The position numbers and the translations under genes were made by a program. 64,000 nt of DNA from NCBI GenBank assembly GCA_027487555.1, contig JAIYDI010000040.1, forward strand, positions 54,268-118,267, read 5' to 3'. The notes beneath the pieces were generated by a model that made no database searches, had not been told where the DNA came from, and saw only the letters and a list, made by a program, of their open reading frames with translations. The stretch is from Hyphomicrobiales bacterium. GTDB taxonomy: Bacteria; Pseudomonadota; Alphaproteobacteria; Rhizobiales; Devosiaceae. Numbering within the stretch: the first letter of the stretch is position 1; each line of letters opens with the position of its first letter. Positions 44,091 to 53,456 of the stretch are shown one piece after another.

Positions 44091-45185
44091 ATGGCACACA
44101 AACTCTTCCTTCTTCCCGGCGATGGCATCGGCGTCGAGGTCATGGGCGAGGTGATCAAGCTCGTCGGGTGGCTCAACCGCGAGCAGAAGGCTGAGTTCAC
44201 CACCGATACCGGGCTGGTTGGCGGCTCGGCCTACGACGCGCATGGCGTCGCGATTTCGAACGCCGACATGCAGAAGGCGCTTGCCGCCGATGCGGTGATC
44301 TTCGGTGCCGTCGGAGGCCCGAAGTGGGACAAGGTCCCCTATGAGGTGCGCCCGGAAGCCGGCCTCCTCCGCCTCCGCAAGGATCTGGGGCTCTTCGCCA
44401 ACCTCCGCCCTGCCATCTGCTACCCGGCACTGGCCGATGCCTCGTCGCTGAAGCGCGAACTGATCGAGGGCCTCGATATCCTTATCGTGCGCGAACTGAC
44501 GGGCGGCGTCTATTTCGGCGAGCCCAAGGAGATCACCGATCTGGGCAATGGCCAGAAGCGCGCTGTCGACACGCAGGTCTACGAGACCTACGAGATCGAC
44601 CGCATCGTACGCGTCGCCTTCGACCTCGCGCGTACCCGTTCGAAGAAGGTCCATTCGGCCGACAAGAAGAACGTCATGAAATCGGGCGTCTTGTGGGACG
44701 AGGTCGCGCAGTCCGTGGCAAAAGACTATCCGGATGTCGCCTTCCAGCACATCCTAGCCGACAATGCCGCGATGCAGCTTGTCCGTAACCCCAAGCAATT
44801 CGATGTGATGGTGACGGACAATCTGTTCGGCGACGTGCTGTCGGACGCAGCCGCCATGCTCACCGGCTCGCTGGGCATGTTGCCGTCGGCTTCGCTCGGC
44901 GCGCCGGACAAGGCGACCGGCAAGCGCAAGGCGCTCTACGAGCCCGTGCACGGCTCGGCGCCCGATATCGCCGGCAGAGGCATTGCCAACCCGATCGCCA
45001 TGCTCGCAAGCTTCGCCATGGCACTGCGCTATTCGTTCAACCTGATCGAGCTTGCCGACAAGCTTGAGTGGTCGATCGCTGCCGTGCTCGACGATGGCCT
45101 GCGTACCGGCGACATCGCCCAAGGCGGCACGTCGGTTGGCACCGAAGAGATGGGCGCTGCCATCCTGAAGAAGCTCGCCGCCTAA
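44091..45185 (+). CDS. leuB: 3-isopropylmalate dehydrogenase
   Basis: A 364-residue decarboxylating dehydrogenase: [13 protein letters not shown] at the N-terminus, [23 protein letters not shown], and the metal/substrate block [18 protein letters not shown]. It oxidises 3-isopropylmalate with NAD+ to 2-oxoisocaproate, the third step of leucine synthesis. The ATG at 44091 follows the previous stop by one base; the long upstream frame is a shadow of the GNAT gene. Confidence 0.95.
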   Translation: MAHKLFLLPGDGIGVEVMGEVIKLVGWLNREQKAEFTTDTGLVGGSAYDAHGVAISNADMQKALAADAVIFGAVGGPKWDKVPYEVRPEAGLLRLRKDLGLFANLRPAICYPALADASSLKRELIEGLDILIVRELTGGVYFGEPKEITDLGNGQKRAVDTQVYETYEIDRIVRVAFDLARTRSKKVHSADKKNVMKSGVLWDEVAQSVAKDYPDVAFQHILADNAAMQLVRNPKQFDVMVTDNLFGDVLSDAAAMLTGSLGMLPSASLGAPDKATGKRKALYEPVHGSAPDIAGRGIANPIAMLASFAMALRYSFNLIELADKLEWSIAAVLDDGLRTGDIAQGGTSVGTEEMGAAILKKLAA

Positions 45186-45217
45186 GCATTGACGCTCAAG
45201 CGGCTCAGGCATTTTCG

Positions 45218-45239
45218 CCCCTGCCGCCATCGGCAGGGG
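45218..45239 (+). promoter_or_regulatory. hairpin covering the ribosome binding site of the PLP decarboxylase gene
   Basis: CCCCTGCCG (45218-45226) pairs perfectly with CGGCAGGGG (45231-45239) around CCAT. The 3' arm runs into the GGGGAGG Shine-Dalgarno sequence of the gene that starts at 45248. It may also mark the end of the leuB mRNA. Confidence 0.5.
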
Positions 45240-45247
45240 AGGAATTG

Positions 45248-46642
45248 ATGTCGGACCTGAAGCAGCTTTTCACTCAGGCAGCAGAAGCTGCCGCGCATTA
45301 TCGTGACCAGGTTGCCGAAGCGCCGGAGCTGCCGCGCCTCGCCTACAAGGCACTCGTTGAGCGGATGTCGGCGCCGGTTCCCGAATCAGGTTCGGCGCCC
45401 GACGCCGTACTCAGAGAACTCCTCGCCCTTACCGAGGGCGGTCTGATGCCTATTGTCGGCCCGCGCTTCTTTGGCTGGGTGAATGGTGCCTCTCACCCAG
45501 CGGGTGTCGCGGCCGACATCATGGTCGCCGCTTGGGGCCAGAATGCCGGGTTCCACACCGCCACCCCTGCCGCCTCCGCCATGGAGGCCGTTGCCGAGCG
45601 CTGGCTGCTCGACCTGCTCGACCTACCGGAAGAGAGCGGCATCGGCTTTGCGACAGGAGCGACCGTAGCAAACGCCACCTGCCTTGCCGCTGCGCGTACG
45701 CATGTGCTCGGCAAAGTCGGCTGGGATGCCGATGCGGACGGGCTGTTCGGCGCACCGCCGGTGCATGTGCTGATCGGCGCGGAGGCGCATTCCTCGCTGT
45801 TCGCGTCGCTGCAACTGATCGGCTTCGGCGCACGCCGGGTCATCAAGGTAGATGTCGATGGCGAGGGGCGCATCATCCCCGCAGCGCTCGAGCGCGCCAT
45901 TGCCGGGCTCGAGGGTCCAAAAGTCATCATCGCGCAGGCCGGCCACATTAATTCCGGCGCCTTCGACCCCTTTACCGACATCGCCGCCATAGCCCGAGCC
46001 CATGACGCCTGGCTGCATGTCGATGGCGCGTTCGGGCTCTGGGCGCGCGCCAGCGCCAACGCCGCCGAGCGCGCGCTGACAAACGGTATCGAGCACTGCG
46101 ACAGCTGGTGCACCGATGGACACAAATGGCTGCAGGTGCCCTATGATTGCGGCTTCGCCATCGTCCGGCACAAGGCTACGCTCGAAAAGGCCATGACCCA
46201 GTGGGCTTCGTACCTGCCACAGATCGGCAACGGCGACCGCGTCCCTTCGGCCTACGTGCCGGAACTGAGCCGTCGCGCACGCGGTGTGCCGGTCTGGGCG
46301 GTGATCAAGGCGCTTGGCCGCGATGGCATCGCCGAAATGGTGGCGCGGCATTGCCGGCTGGCGCGCCGACTTGGCGAGCGTCTGGCCGCCGAACCCGGCA
46401 TAGAAGTGCTGAATCAGGTGGTAATCAACCAGGTGTCGGTGAGTTTCGGCTCAGATGAGGCGACCCGTGCCGTGATCGCCCGCATCCAGGAAGATGGCGT
46501 GCTCTATGCCGGCGGCTCGCACTGGCGCGGCCGGTGGGTGATGCGGCTCTCGGTTACCTCAGGTCCCACCGCTGATGCCGATATCGAGATTACCGCCGAC
46601 GCGATCATAGCGGCGGCGCGGGCGGTGAAGGCCTTAGTCTAG
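45248..46642 (+). CDS. group II PLP-dependent amino acid decarboxylase family protein
   Basis: About 464 residues. The family landmarks are VGPRFFGWVNGASHPAG near residue 70, SIGFATGATVAN-like GIGFATGATVANATC, the PLP aspartate block WLHVDGAFGLWARAS and the lysine motif CTDGHKWLQVPYDCG. Members decarboxylate aromatic amino acids, glutamate or aspartate; no specificity residue can be read here. The ATG has GGGGAGG upstream, partly inside a hairpin. It ends by overlapping the converging monooxygenase gene by 4 bp. Confidence 0.85.
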   Translation: MSDLKQLFTQAAEAAAHYRDQVAEAPELPRLAYKALVERMSAPVPESGSAPDAVLRELLALTEGGLMPIVGPRFFGWVNGASHPAGVAADIMVAAWGQNAGFHTATPAASAMEAVAERWLLDLLDLPEESGIGFATGATVANATCLAAARTHVLGKVGWDADADGLFGAPPVHVLIGAEAHSSLFASLQLIGFGARRVIKVDVDGEGRIIPAALERAIAGLEGPKVIIAQAGHINSGAFDPFTDIAAIARAHDAWLHVDGAFGLWARASANAAERALTNGIEHCDSWCTDGHKWLQVPYDCGFAIVRHKATLEKAMTQWASYLPQIGNGDRVPSAYVPELSRRARGVPVWAVIKALGRDGIAEMVARHCRLARRLGERLAAEPGIEVLNQVVINQVSVSFGSDEATRAVIARIQEDGVLYAGGSHWRGRWVMRLSVTSGPTADADIEITADAIIAAARAVKALV

Positions 46643-47643
46643 TCTCGCGGATTGAGCCCGAAGGCCTCGGCGAGCAGCCGGAAACTGTGGCGGCGGAGTT
46701 CATAGTCCCAGATCGTGGTGCTGACGATCGCTTCGTCCGCCCCGGTTTCTTCGACCTTGCGCTCGATCTCGGCCTTGACCTCGTCGACCGAGCCGATGAT
46801 CCACATAGGCGATTGCTGCTGAATGATCCGCCGCTCGGCAGGGCTGTATTGGTGAGCGGCGGCCACGTCGGGCGGCAGTAGCTTCCGCTCCTGTCCGGTG
46901 AGGAAGCGCGCCCAGCTCAGGGCCTGCGAGCCTGATAGGAACTGCGCCTCTTCCCTGGTTGGCGCTGCGATCACCGACAGCGCGAGGATGGCGTGCGGCG
47001 AGGGGAAATCCCGGCTCGGCCGGAAGGCCCGCCGATATGCGGCGAAGGCCGGAGCCGGGGGCGTCGGGCTGAAATGCGCGGCAAAGGCATAGCCGAGGCC
47101 CAATTGCCCTGCCGCCTCGGCGCTCGCGCCACTGGAACCGAGCAGGTGGATCGGCGGAAGGGGCACACCCTCCGGCACCACCGTGATTGGTGCGAATGGG
47201 TGGTCGGCGGGAAAGCCGCCCTCCTCGAAGGCGAGCAGTTCTGCCAGTTCCTGGCTGAAATAGCTGCCGTCGACCGAGCGCAGTGCCTGCAGGGTGCGGC
47301 CATCGCTGCCCCCTGCCCGGCCGATGCCGAGGTCGATGCGGCCGGGGCTCAGGCCATTGAGCGTGCGATAGGTTTCGACCACCCGGAGTGGCACGTGGTT
47401 GGGCAGCATCACGCCGCCCGAACCGACGCGGATTTGCTTGGTGGCGGCGGCGGAACTGGCGATCAGCACTTCGGGCGCCGAGGACGCGATGGATGCCATG
47501 CCGTGATGCTCGGCATACCAGACCCGGGTATAGCCGAGCTGATCGCCCAGTTGTGCGAGCGTTCTGGTTTCTGCGAGCGCTGCCGCGATTGAGCTGCCGT
47601 CGGCAACGGGCGCGAGATCGAGTATGGAAAGAGGGAGTTTCAT
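46639..47643 (-). CDS. luciferase-like (LLM class) flavin monooxygenase
   Basis: A 334-residue TIM-barrel protein of the bacterial luciferase family, beginning LSILDLAPVADGSS and containing VWYAEHHGMASIASSAPEVL, RVGSGGVMLPNHVPLRVVE and GRIDLGIGRAGGSD. These blocks match the YhbW/MsnO-type subgroup of F420/FMN-dependent monooxygenases. It probably uses reduced FMN from a separate reductase; substrate unknown. It is divergent from the PagL-like gene. Confidence 0.85.
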   Translation of the reverse strand: MKLPLSILDLAPVADGSSIAAALAETRTLAQLGDQLGYTRVWYAEHHGMASIASSAPEVLIASSAAATKQIRVGSGGVMLPNHVPLRVVETYRTLNGLSPGRIDLGIGRAGGSDGRTLQALRSVDGSYFSQELAELLAFEEGGFPADHPFAPITVVPEGVPLPPIHLLGSSGASAEAAGQLGLGYAFAAHFSPTPPAPAFAAYRRAFRPSRDFPSPHAILALSVIAAPTREEAQFLSGSQALSWARFLTGQERKLLPPDVAAAHQYSPAERRIIQQQSPMWIIGSVDEVKAEIERKVEETGADEAIVSTTIWDYELRRHSFRLLAEAFGLNPRD

Positions 47644-47766
47644 GCCGCCTTATATCGGCATTTGCCGATGGAATGGAAGAGTCACGGACATCTTCGGTTC
47701 AGTCGCGTCTTGGCTTGACTTGCCGCACAGCGAATGGTTCGGTCGGATTGGGCCTGGAAGCACAAA

Positions 47767-48333
47767 ATGCGTCATTCGATTGCCTTGGCATGTCTTGGGC
47801 TGGTGCTCGCACCGGCTGCATTGGCGCAGGACTTGGGTAGCGCCTTCGACGAAGTACGCATCGGCGTTGCCGCACATGATGTGTATGGCGGCTTCCTGCC
47901 GGTGAATAGCAGCCAATGGACCATTGAGGCACCTGAGGATGTGGCCTTCGAGGTGCTGTTCCGATCGCCTGATATCGAGGCATTCCAGTGGATCGGCGCG
48001 CCGCGGCCCAATATTGGCGGTACCGTCAGCACGACGGGCAGGGAAAGCCTGCTGCATGCCGGTCTGACCTGGCAGGTGCCGGTGTTCGAGACGCCGCTTT
48101 ATCTCGAGGCGACGTTCGGGGCAGCCATCCATAATGGCGCGCTGACCGGTGCCACCGATCCGGGGCGGAACCTCGGCTGCCGGGTGAATTTCTATGAGGC
48201 CCTGGGCGTCGGCGCCAACCTTTCGGACGAGTGGACGCTGACCGTCAGCTATGAGCACACCTCGAATGCCAATCTCTGCGAAGAAAATGACGGGCTGTCC
48301 AATCTTGGCGTGAAGCTGGGCTACAAGTTCTAG
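47767..48333 (+). CDS. PagL-like acyloxyacyl hydrolase (lipid A deacylase family)
   Basis: About 188 residues with a signal peptide (IALACLGLVLAPAALA) and an eight-stranded beta-barrel pattern ending in phenylalanine (LGVKLGYKF), as outer-membrane proteins do. The C-terminal block SYEHTSNANLCEENDGLSNLG matches the PagL active-site region, with catalytic H and S in HTSNA and the acidic residue near END. PagL removes the 3-O acyl chain of lipid A. The ATG at 47767 begins the signal peptide; the frame extends 11 codons upstream. Confidence 0.8.
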   Translation: MRHSIALACLGLVLAPAALAQDLGSAFDEVRIGVAAHDVYGGFLPVNSSQWTIEAPEDVAFEVLFRSPDIEAFQWIGAPRPNIGGTVSTTGRESLLHAGLTWQVPVFETPLYLEATFGAAIHNGALTGATDPGRNLGCRVNFYEALGVGANLSDEWTLTVSYEHTSNANLCEENDGLSNLGVKLGYKF

Positions 48334-48393
48334 ATCGGCCGCATTTCGGTTGAGGCTGCACACCGGGCGCCTGCGCTGAGCGTGGTCGTCTGT

Positions 48394-51300
48394 TCAGTGA
48401 AAATTGCGCCCTCCCGGCAGGGCCGCGCGCGCGATGCGATCGGCTATGGCGCCCCGCCGCATGGCCGATTCGTCGCGACCGGGCTGCGGGCCGGACTTCC
48501 CCTCGTCGCCCCGAGCCAGTACCACGTCACCGAAGTCATGGCCGCGGGCGATCTCGATCAGGTCGGGCGTATGGTCGACAAAGCTCTTTGCGATGACATG
48601 GGTGACGAGCCCTTCGCGCTGCAATTGCCCGCGCACCGCCATCAGCCGCGAGCCGAGCACCACCTTGCGATTCACGTGGAACACCTTGGGCCAGATGATG
48701 ATGTTGGCGACGCCGGTCTCGTCCTCGAGGGTGGCAAAGATCACCCCGCTCGCCGTACCGGGCTGCTGGCGTACCAGCACCAGCCCCGCCACCTCGACCA
48801 GCGCGCCATTTGGCCTGTCCAGCAGGTCAGTGGCGCGCAGCACACGCCGGGCAGATAGCGTCTCGCGCAAGAAACTTACCGGATGGCCCTTGAGCGACAG
48901 CGACAGCGTCCGGTAATCGTGCACCACCTGCTCGCCCGGCGCCATTTCCGGCAGCGCCTCCACCACTTCATCGGAGTCGGCCTCCACATGGTCGGCCGCG
49001 GCAAACAGCGGCAGTTTCTCCGCCCCTGCCGTGCCGACGAGGCCCTTGACGGTCCAGAGTGCCTCGCGCCGCGTCAGCCCGAGCGAGCCGAAGGCATCGG
49101 CTTCGGCCAGCTTTTCGAGCGTCGCGACAGGCAACCCGGTCTTGAGCCAGAATTCGCGGATCGACTGGTAGCCCGCACCGCGCCGCGCCACGATCAGGTT
49201 CGCATGGTCCTCGCGGAGGCCCGTCACCTGCGAGAGCCCCAGCCGGATGGCCCGTGTCGAGCGGATATCGTCCGTCATGTCGCGATGCTGGCGCGCGAGC
49301 CGCCCGCTCGCCTTGGGCCCGGGCTCGAGCAGATGCCAGTAATCGGAGCGGTTGATGTCGGCAGCACGGACCTCCACTCCATGCTCGACGGCATCGCGCA
49401 CGATTTGCGCCGGCGCATAAAAGCCCATCGGCTGGCTGTTGAGCAGTGCGCAGGCGAACACATCAGGATAGTGGCACTTGAACCAGCACGAGGCATAGAC
49501 GAGGAGCGCAAAGCTCGCCGCATGGCTTTCGGGGAAACCATACTCGCCGAACCCCTGGATCTGGCTGAAGCAGCGCTTGGCAAAATCTTCCGGATAACCG
49601 TTGCCGATCATACCGGTGATGAACTCCTCGCCGAATTGCGCGAGCTTGCCATTCCGCCGCCAGGCCGCCATGGCGCGGCGCAGCTGGTCGGCCTTGCCCG
49701 GGGAGAAGCCGGCGCCGACCACGGCGATCTGCATGGCCTGTTCCTGGAACAACGGCACGCCGAGCGTGCGGCCAAGCACAGCTTCGAGCTCCGGCCGGGG
49801 GAAGCTGACCTTCTCGCGGTTCTGCCGCCGCTTGAGGTAGGGGTGCACCATGCCGCCCTGAATCGGGCCGGGACGGACAATCGCCACCTCGATGACAAGG
49901 TCGTAGAAGCATTCGGGCTTGAGCCTGGGCAGCATCGACATCTGCGCCCGACTCTCGATCTGGAACACCCCGATGGTGTCTGCCCGCTGCGTCATGCGAT
50001 AGACCGGCGCGCGGATTTCGGGGGTGGCCTCCTCATCCATCAACTGGGCCAGCGTCACGTCGCGCCCATAATGCTGATGCAACAATTCGATGGAACGGCG
50101 AAGGCAGGTGAGCATGCCGAGGGCCAGGATATCGACCTTCAGGATGCCCAGCGCATCGATATCGTCCTTGTCCCATTCGATGATGGTACGGCTCTCCATG
50201 CCGGTCTTGCCGATCGGCACCAGGCTTTCGAGGCTGTCGCGGGTGATGACGAAGCCACCGACATGCTGGCTCAGGTGCCGCGGGAAGCCGCGCAGCACGA
50301 ACACCACATTCAGCATCTGCGTGATGGTCGGGTCGTCGGGGTCGAGCCCCAGCGCCCGGGCGCCGTTCAAATCGACAGATGACCCCCAGCCCCAATGCAT
50401 CTGGTTGAAGGCGGCGACCACATCGTCCGACACGCCGAACACCTTGGCCGTCTCGCGGATGGCGCTTTTGCTGCGATAGGTGATCACCGTCGCTGTCAGC
50501 CCGGTGCGCTGCCCGCCATATTTTTTGTAGACATATTGCATCACCTCCTCGCGCCGCTCGTGCTCGAAATCGACATCGATATCGGGTGGCTCGTTGCGCT
50601 CGGTGGAAATGAAACGGCCGAAGACGAGATTGCCGGTAACCGGGTTCACCTCGGTGATGCCGAGGCAATAGCACACCATGGAATTGGCCGCCGAGCCGCG
50701 CCCCTGGCAGAGGATGCCGCGCTCGTGCCGGGCATAGCGGACTATGTCCTCGACGGTGAGGAAGTAGGACGCATAGTTGAGCTGGGCAATGAGCTGCAGC
50801 TCGCGGTCGAGCCCCTCGACCACCAGCGCCGGCACGCCCTCCGGGTAGCGCTGCCGCGCGCCCGCCCAGCTCAGCCGTTCGAGTGTCTGTTGCGGACTTT
50901 CGCCGTTGCCGACGGTTTCGGTAGGGTAGTTGTAGCGTAATTCGTCGAGCGAAAAGCCGATATAGGCGGCGAAGCGTTGCGTCTCGCGGATCGCCTCGGG
51001 ATGCTCGGCAAAAAGCCGCGCCATCTCACGCGGACCCTTGAGGTGCCGCTCGGCATTGGGTTCGAGCCGCCGCCCCGCCTCACGCAGCGTGATATGCTCG
51101 CGGATGCAGGTGACGACATCGAGCACGATCTTCCGCTCGGCCGTGTGATAGGCGACATCGTTGCTGGCGATGAGCTTCGCGCCATGCCGGCGGGCGAGAT
51201 CGTCGAGCCGGTTGAGCCGCGCCCGGTCTTGCCCCGAAAACCTCACCACGCCCGCGACCCACACTCGGCCAGGCGCAAGCGCAACCAGCGCTTCGAGCGC

Positions 51301-51744
51301 CGCCTCGGAGCGGGTCCAGTCCTGTTCGTTGGCGATGAGGATGAAAAGCTGTCCTTCCTGGAAATCCAAGAAGTCAGAGAAGGTGAGGTGGCAGCTGCCC
51401 TTGTCTGCTTCGGCCCTGAGGTTGCCGCGGCTCAATAGCCGGGTCAGCCGCCCATAGGCCTCTCGGTCTTTTGGATAGGCGACGATATCGGGCGTGCCGT
51501 CGGCAAACGCCAGTCTCGTGCCGATGAGATAGCGGAACTCGGGCGCCTTCTCCCTGACATCGCGCCCCGTCACATGGCCGCGCACCGCGCCCGCGAAGCT
51601 GTTGCGATCACAGAGCCCGAGACCCGCGAGCCCGAGTGCACCCGCCGCCGCCACCAGTTCCTCGGGGTGCGAGGCGGCGCGCAGAAACGAGAAATTGCTT
51701 GCCGAGACGAGCTCGATGAAGTCCTCGGGATCGGCCACGCTCAT
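48394..51744 (-). CDS. dnaE2: error-prone DNA polymerase III alpha subunit DnaE2 (ImuC)
   Basis: About 1116 residues, the normal DnaE2 length. An N-terminal PHP domain (FIELVSASNFSFLRAASHPE) is followed by the C-family polymerase core with acidic residues in NEPPDIDVDFEHERREEVM, the helix-hairpin region and a C-terminal OB fold (GLVLVRQQPGTASGVIF). It performs translesion synthesis together with ImuA and ImuB after DNA damage. The ATG at 51744 overlaps the imuB stop (ATGA), so translation is coupled; ATG 51771 lies inside imuB. Confidence 0.95.
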   Translation of the reverse strand: MSVADPEDFIELVSASNFSFLRAASHPEELVAAAGALGLAGLGLCDRNSFAGAVRGHVTGRDVREKAPEFRYLIGTRLAFADGTPDIVAYPKDREAYGRLTRLLSRGNLRAEADKGSCHLTFSDFLDFQEGQLFILIANEQDWTRSEAALEALVALAPGRVWVAGVVRFSGQDRARLNRLDDLARRHGAKLIASNDVAYHTAERKIVLDVVTCIREHITLREAGRRLEPNAERHLKGPREMARLFAEHPEAIRETQRFAAYIGFSLDELRYNYPTETVGNGESPQQTLERLSWAGARQRYPEGVPALVVEGLDRELQLIAQLNYASYFLTVEDIVRYARHERGILCQGRGSAANSMVCYCLGITEVNPVTGNLVFGRFISTERNEPPDIDVDFEHERREEVMQYVYKKYGGQRTGLTATVITYRSKSAIRETAKVFGVSDDVVAAFNQMHWGWGSSVDLNGARALGLDPDDPTITQMLNVVFVLRGFPRHLSQHVGGFVITRDSLESLVPIGKTGMESRTIIEWDKDDIDALGILKVDILALGMLTCLRRSIELLHQHYGRDVTLAQLMDEEATPEIRAPVYRMTQRADTIGVFQIESRAQMSMLPRLKPECFYDLVIEVAIVRPGPIQGGMVHPYLKRRQNREKVSFPRPELEAVLGRTLGVPLFQEQAMQIAVVGAGFSPGKADQLRRAMAAWRRNGKLAQFGEEFITGMIGNGYPEDFAKRCFSQIQGFGEYGFPESHAASFALLVYASCWFKCHYPDVFACALLNSQPMGFYAPAQIVRDAVEHGVEVRAADINRSDYWHLLEPGPKASGRLARQHRDMTDDIRSTRAIRLGLSQVTGLREDHANLIVARRGAGYQSIREFWLKTGLPVATLEKLAEADAFGSLGLTRREALWTVKGLVGTAGAEKLPLFAAADHVEADSDEVVEALPEMAPGEQVVHDYRTLSLSLKGHPVSFLRETLSARRVLRATDLLDRPNGALVEVAGLVLVRQQPGTASGVIFATLEDETGVANIIIWPKVFHVNRKVVLGSRLMAVRGQLQREGLVTHVIAKSFVDHTPDLIEIARGHDFGDVVLARGDEGKSGPQPGRDESAMRRGAIADRIARAALPGGRNFH

Positions 51745-53456
51745 GCGAATATCCCGTGCAGGAACCAGCACGGCGCGACGCCTTCGACATAGAGCCCGAT
51801 GCGGAACACCCAGAAGCGCCGTCCGCCATCATCCTCCACGACAAAGTAGTCGCGCACCGAAGCCTCCGGGCGGAACGGGGCGAGCGCTGAGATATGCGGT
51901 GCCTCGGCCGAACCGCGCCCAGGCTTTGCCGGCTCCGACGATGGCGCTTCGAGCCGGGGCGGCAGCAGCAATTCGAGGTTGCGACCGCTCTCCCACCATT
52001 CGGCCTCGATGCGCTCGGGCCCCGCCGCCTTCATGACGCGATAGGCAATCCGCCGCCACACCATGCGCATGGGCGGCCCATGCGGGACCTCGGCGATCAC
52101 TTCCACTGGTTCGGGATTGGGCAAGAGACGCACCGGCCGGTCGAGGCCATGGGGCAGTTCGGCGAGCGGATCGGCGGGTCGGCCAGCCACTGCCGGTTCG
52201 AGCAACACCGCCTGTTCGGGCACGTGACTATTGACGAGCCGGGGCCTGAGCACCGCCTGCGGCCCGAGCCGGCTTGTCATGCGGTCGAACAGCCGGTCGA
52301 GATCCTCGGCGCCATCGGCCATGGCAAAAGCGCCGAGCTGCCGGCTGTCGAGGGGCGCGAGCGAACTCGCCGTAAGTCTGATCATGTCGATGCCGAAACC
52401 CGGATCATATTCGCCTTCGAGCCGTTCGGCCCGATGCCGGAACAGTTCGGCGATATGGCCAGGCTCGCGGGTGGCGCGCGCCGCATTGACGGAGAGCCGC
52501 ATCAGCTTGTGGTCGACCCGGTAAAGCAGGAGGTGGAAGGCCTGCGCCCCCAGCCCCTCGCTCCCAAGGGTATGGCCCAATTCCACCGCGAGATCGGTCA
52601 TCGCCATGATCACGTCGTCGATATAGCCGATCGGCTCGGCGAAGCGCCGCTCGGCACTGGCCTCGAAGGCGGGCAAGCGCGGCGTCAGCTTTTCCGTCAC
52701 ACGCCCGAGCGCCTGATCGAGCCGGGTGACCAGAATGGCGCCAAAGCGCGCGGCAAGTGCCTTGCGGTCGCGGTGATAGAGCTGACCGATCTGCTTGAGT
52801 CCCAATTGCTCGAGCTGTGCGAGCCGGCCCTCGTCGAGCCTCAGCCCCGCGACCGGCAGTTCTGCGAGTGCCGTCGCCTCACCGCCATTGGGCACGATGG
52901 TGCCGGGGGCAAAATGCGCCAGCGCCCAGGCAGCCCCGAGACTCGGCGCGATGGCCCCCTTGACGGCATAGCCAAGCCGGCTGAGCCGCCCGGTGAGCAT
53001 TTCGAGCATGGCCTGCTCGCCGCCGAAAAGATGCGCCACCCCGAAGATATCGAGACCAAGATCGCCATAGCGATGGATATCCTCGACCACCGCAACGATC
53101 GGGCTTGCATTGGAATGCCAGTCGGCAAAATCCGCAAAGCTCGCCGCGAGCCAGTCATGGTCGATCTCGCGCAGTTCGAGGTCCGGCACCAGCGCGCGCG
53201 CATCGGCAAGCGCATGGCCCGGCATCAGTCCTGCCTCAGCGGCGCGACGGTCGACTGCGGCGAGCCGCATCGCCCCCTTCTGCCGCTCCCACAACGCAAA
53301 GGGCCGCGCGAGTTCGCACAGACTGGCATCAGCTCGCCTGAGAGAGTCGGTCGCCCAGCGCGGCAGCGTGAGGACGAGGTGACGACGCGGCGTGGCCGGG
53401 GCCCGGAACAGCCCGTCCGCCGAGGCGTCGAGCGGAATCGAGAGGGGTGAAGCCAT
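51741..53456 (-). CDS. imuB: Y-family polymerase-like mutasome protein ImuB
   Basis: About 571 residues. The N-terminal part is Y-family polymerase-like (HLVLTLPRWATDSLRRADA...LARPFALWERQKGAMRLAAVD) but lacks the acidic catalytic residues of DinB, as expected for ImuB, which acts as an adaptor for DnaE2 and the beta clamp. The ATG at 53456 has an excellent GGAGGGAAAACC upstream. It lies 128 bp inside the imuA frame, so the two genes overlap more than usual. It is the middle gene of imuA-imuB-dnaE2. Confidence 0.92.
   Translation of the reverse strand: MASPLSIPLDASADGLFRAPATPRRHLVLTLPRWATDSLRRADASLCELARPFALWERQKGAMRLAAVDRRAAEAGLMPGHALADARALVPDLELREIDHDWLAASFADFADWHSNASPIVAVVEDIHRYGDLGLDIFGVAHLFGGEQAMLEMLTGRLSRLGYAVKGAIAPSLGAAWALAHFAPGTIVPNGGEATALAELPVAGLRLDEGRLAQLEQLGLKQIGQLYHRDRKALAARFGAILVTRLDQALGRVTEKLTPRLPAFEASAERRFAEPIGYIDDVIMAMTDLAVELGHTLGSEGLGAQAFHLLLYRVDHKLMRLSVNAARATREPGHIAELFRHRAERLEGEYDPGFGIDMIRLTASSLAPLDSRQLGAFAMADGAEDLDRLFDRMTSRLGPQAVLRPRLVNSHVPEQAVLLEPAVAGRPADPLAELPHGLDRPVRLLPNPEPVEVIAEVPHGPPMRMVWRRIAYRVMKAAGPERIEAEWWESGRNLELLLPPRLEAPSSEPAKPGRGSAEAPHISALAPFRPEASVRDYFVVEDDGGRRFWVFRIGLYVEGVAPCWFLHGIFA

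Noticed and set aside
48883..50382. 499-codon plus-strand frame inside dnaE2
   Set aside because: Antisense shadow of a conserved 1116-residue polymerase; no ribosome binding site or domain.
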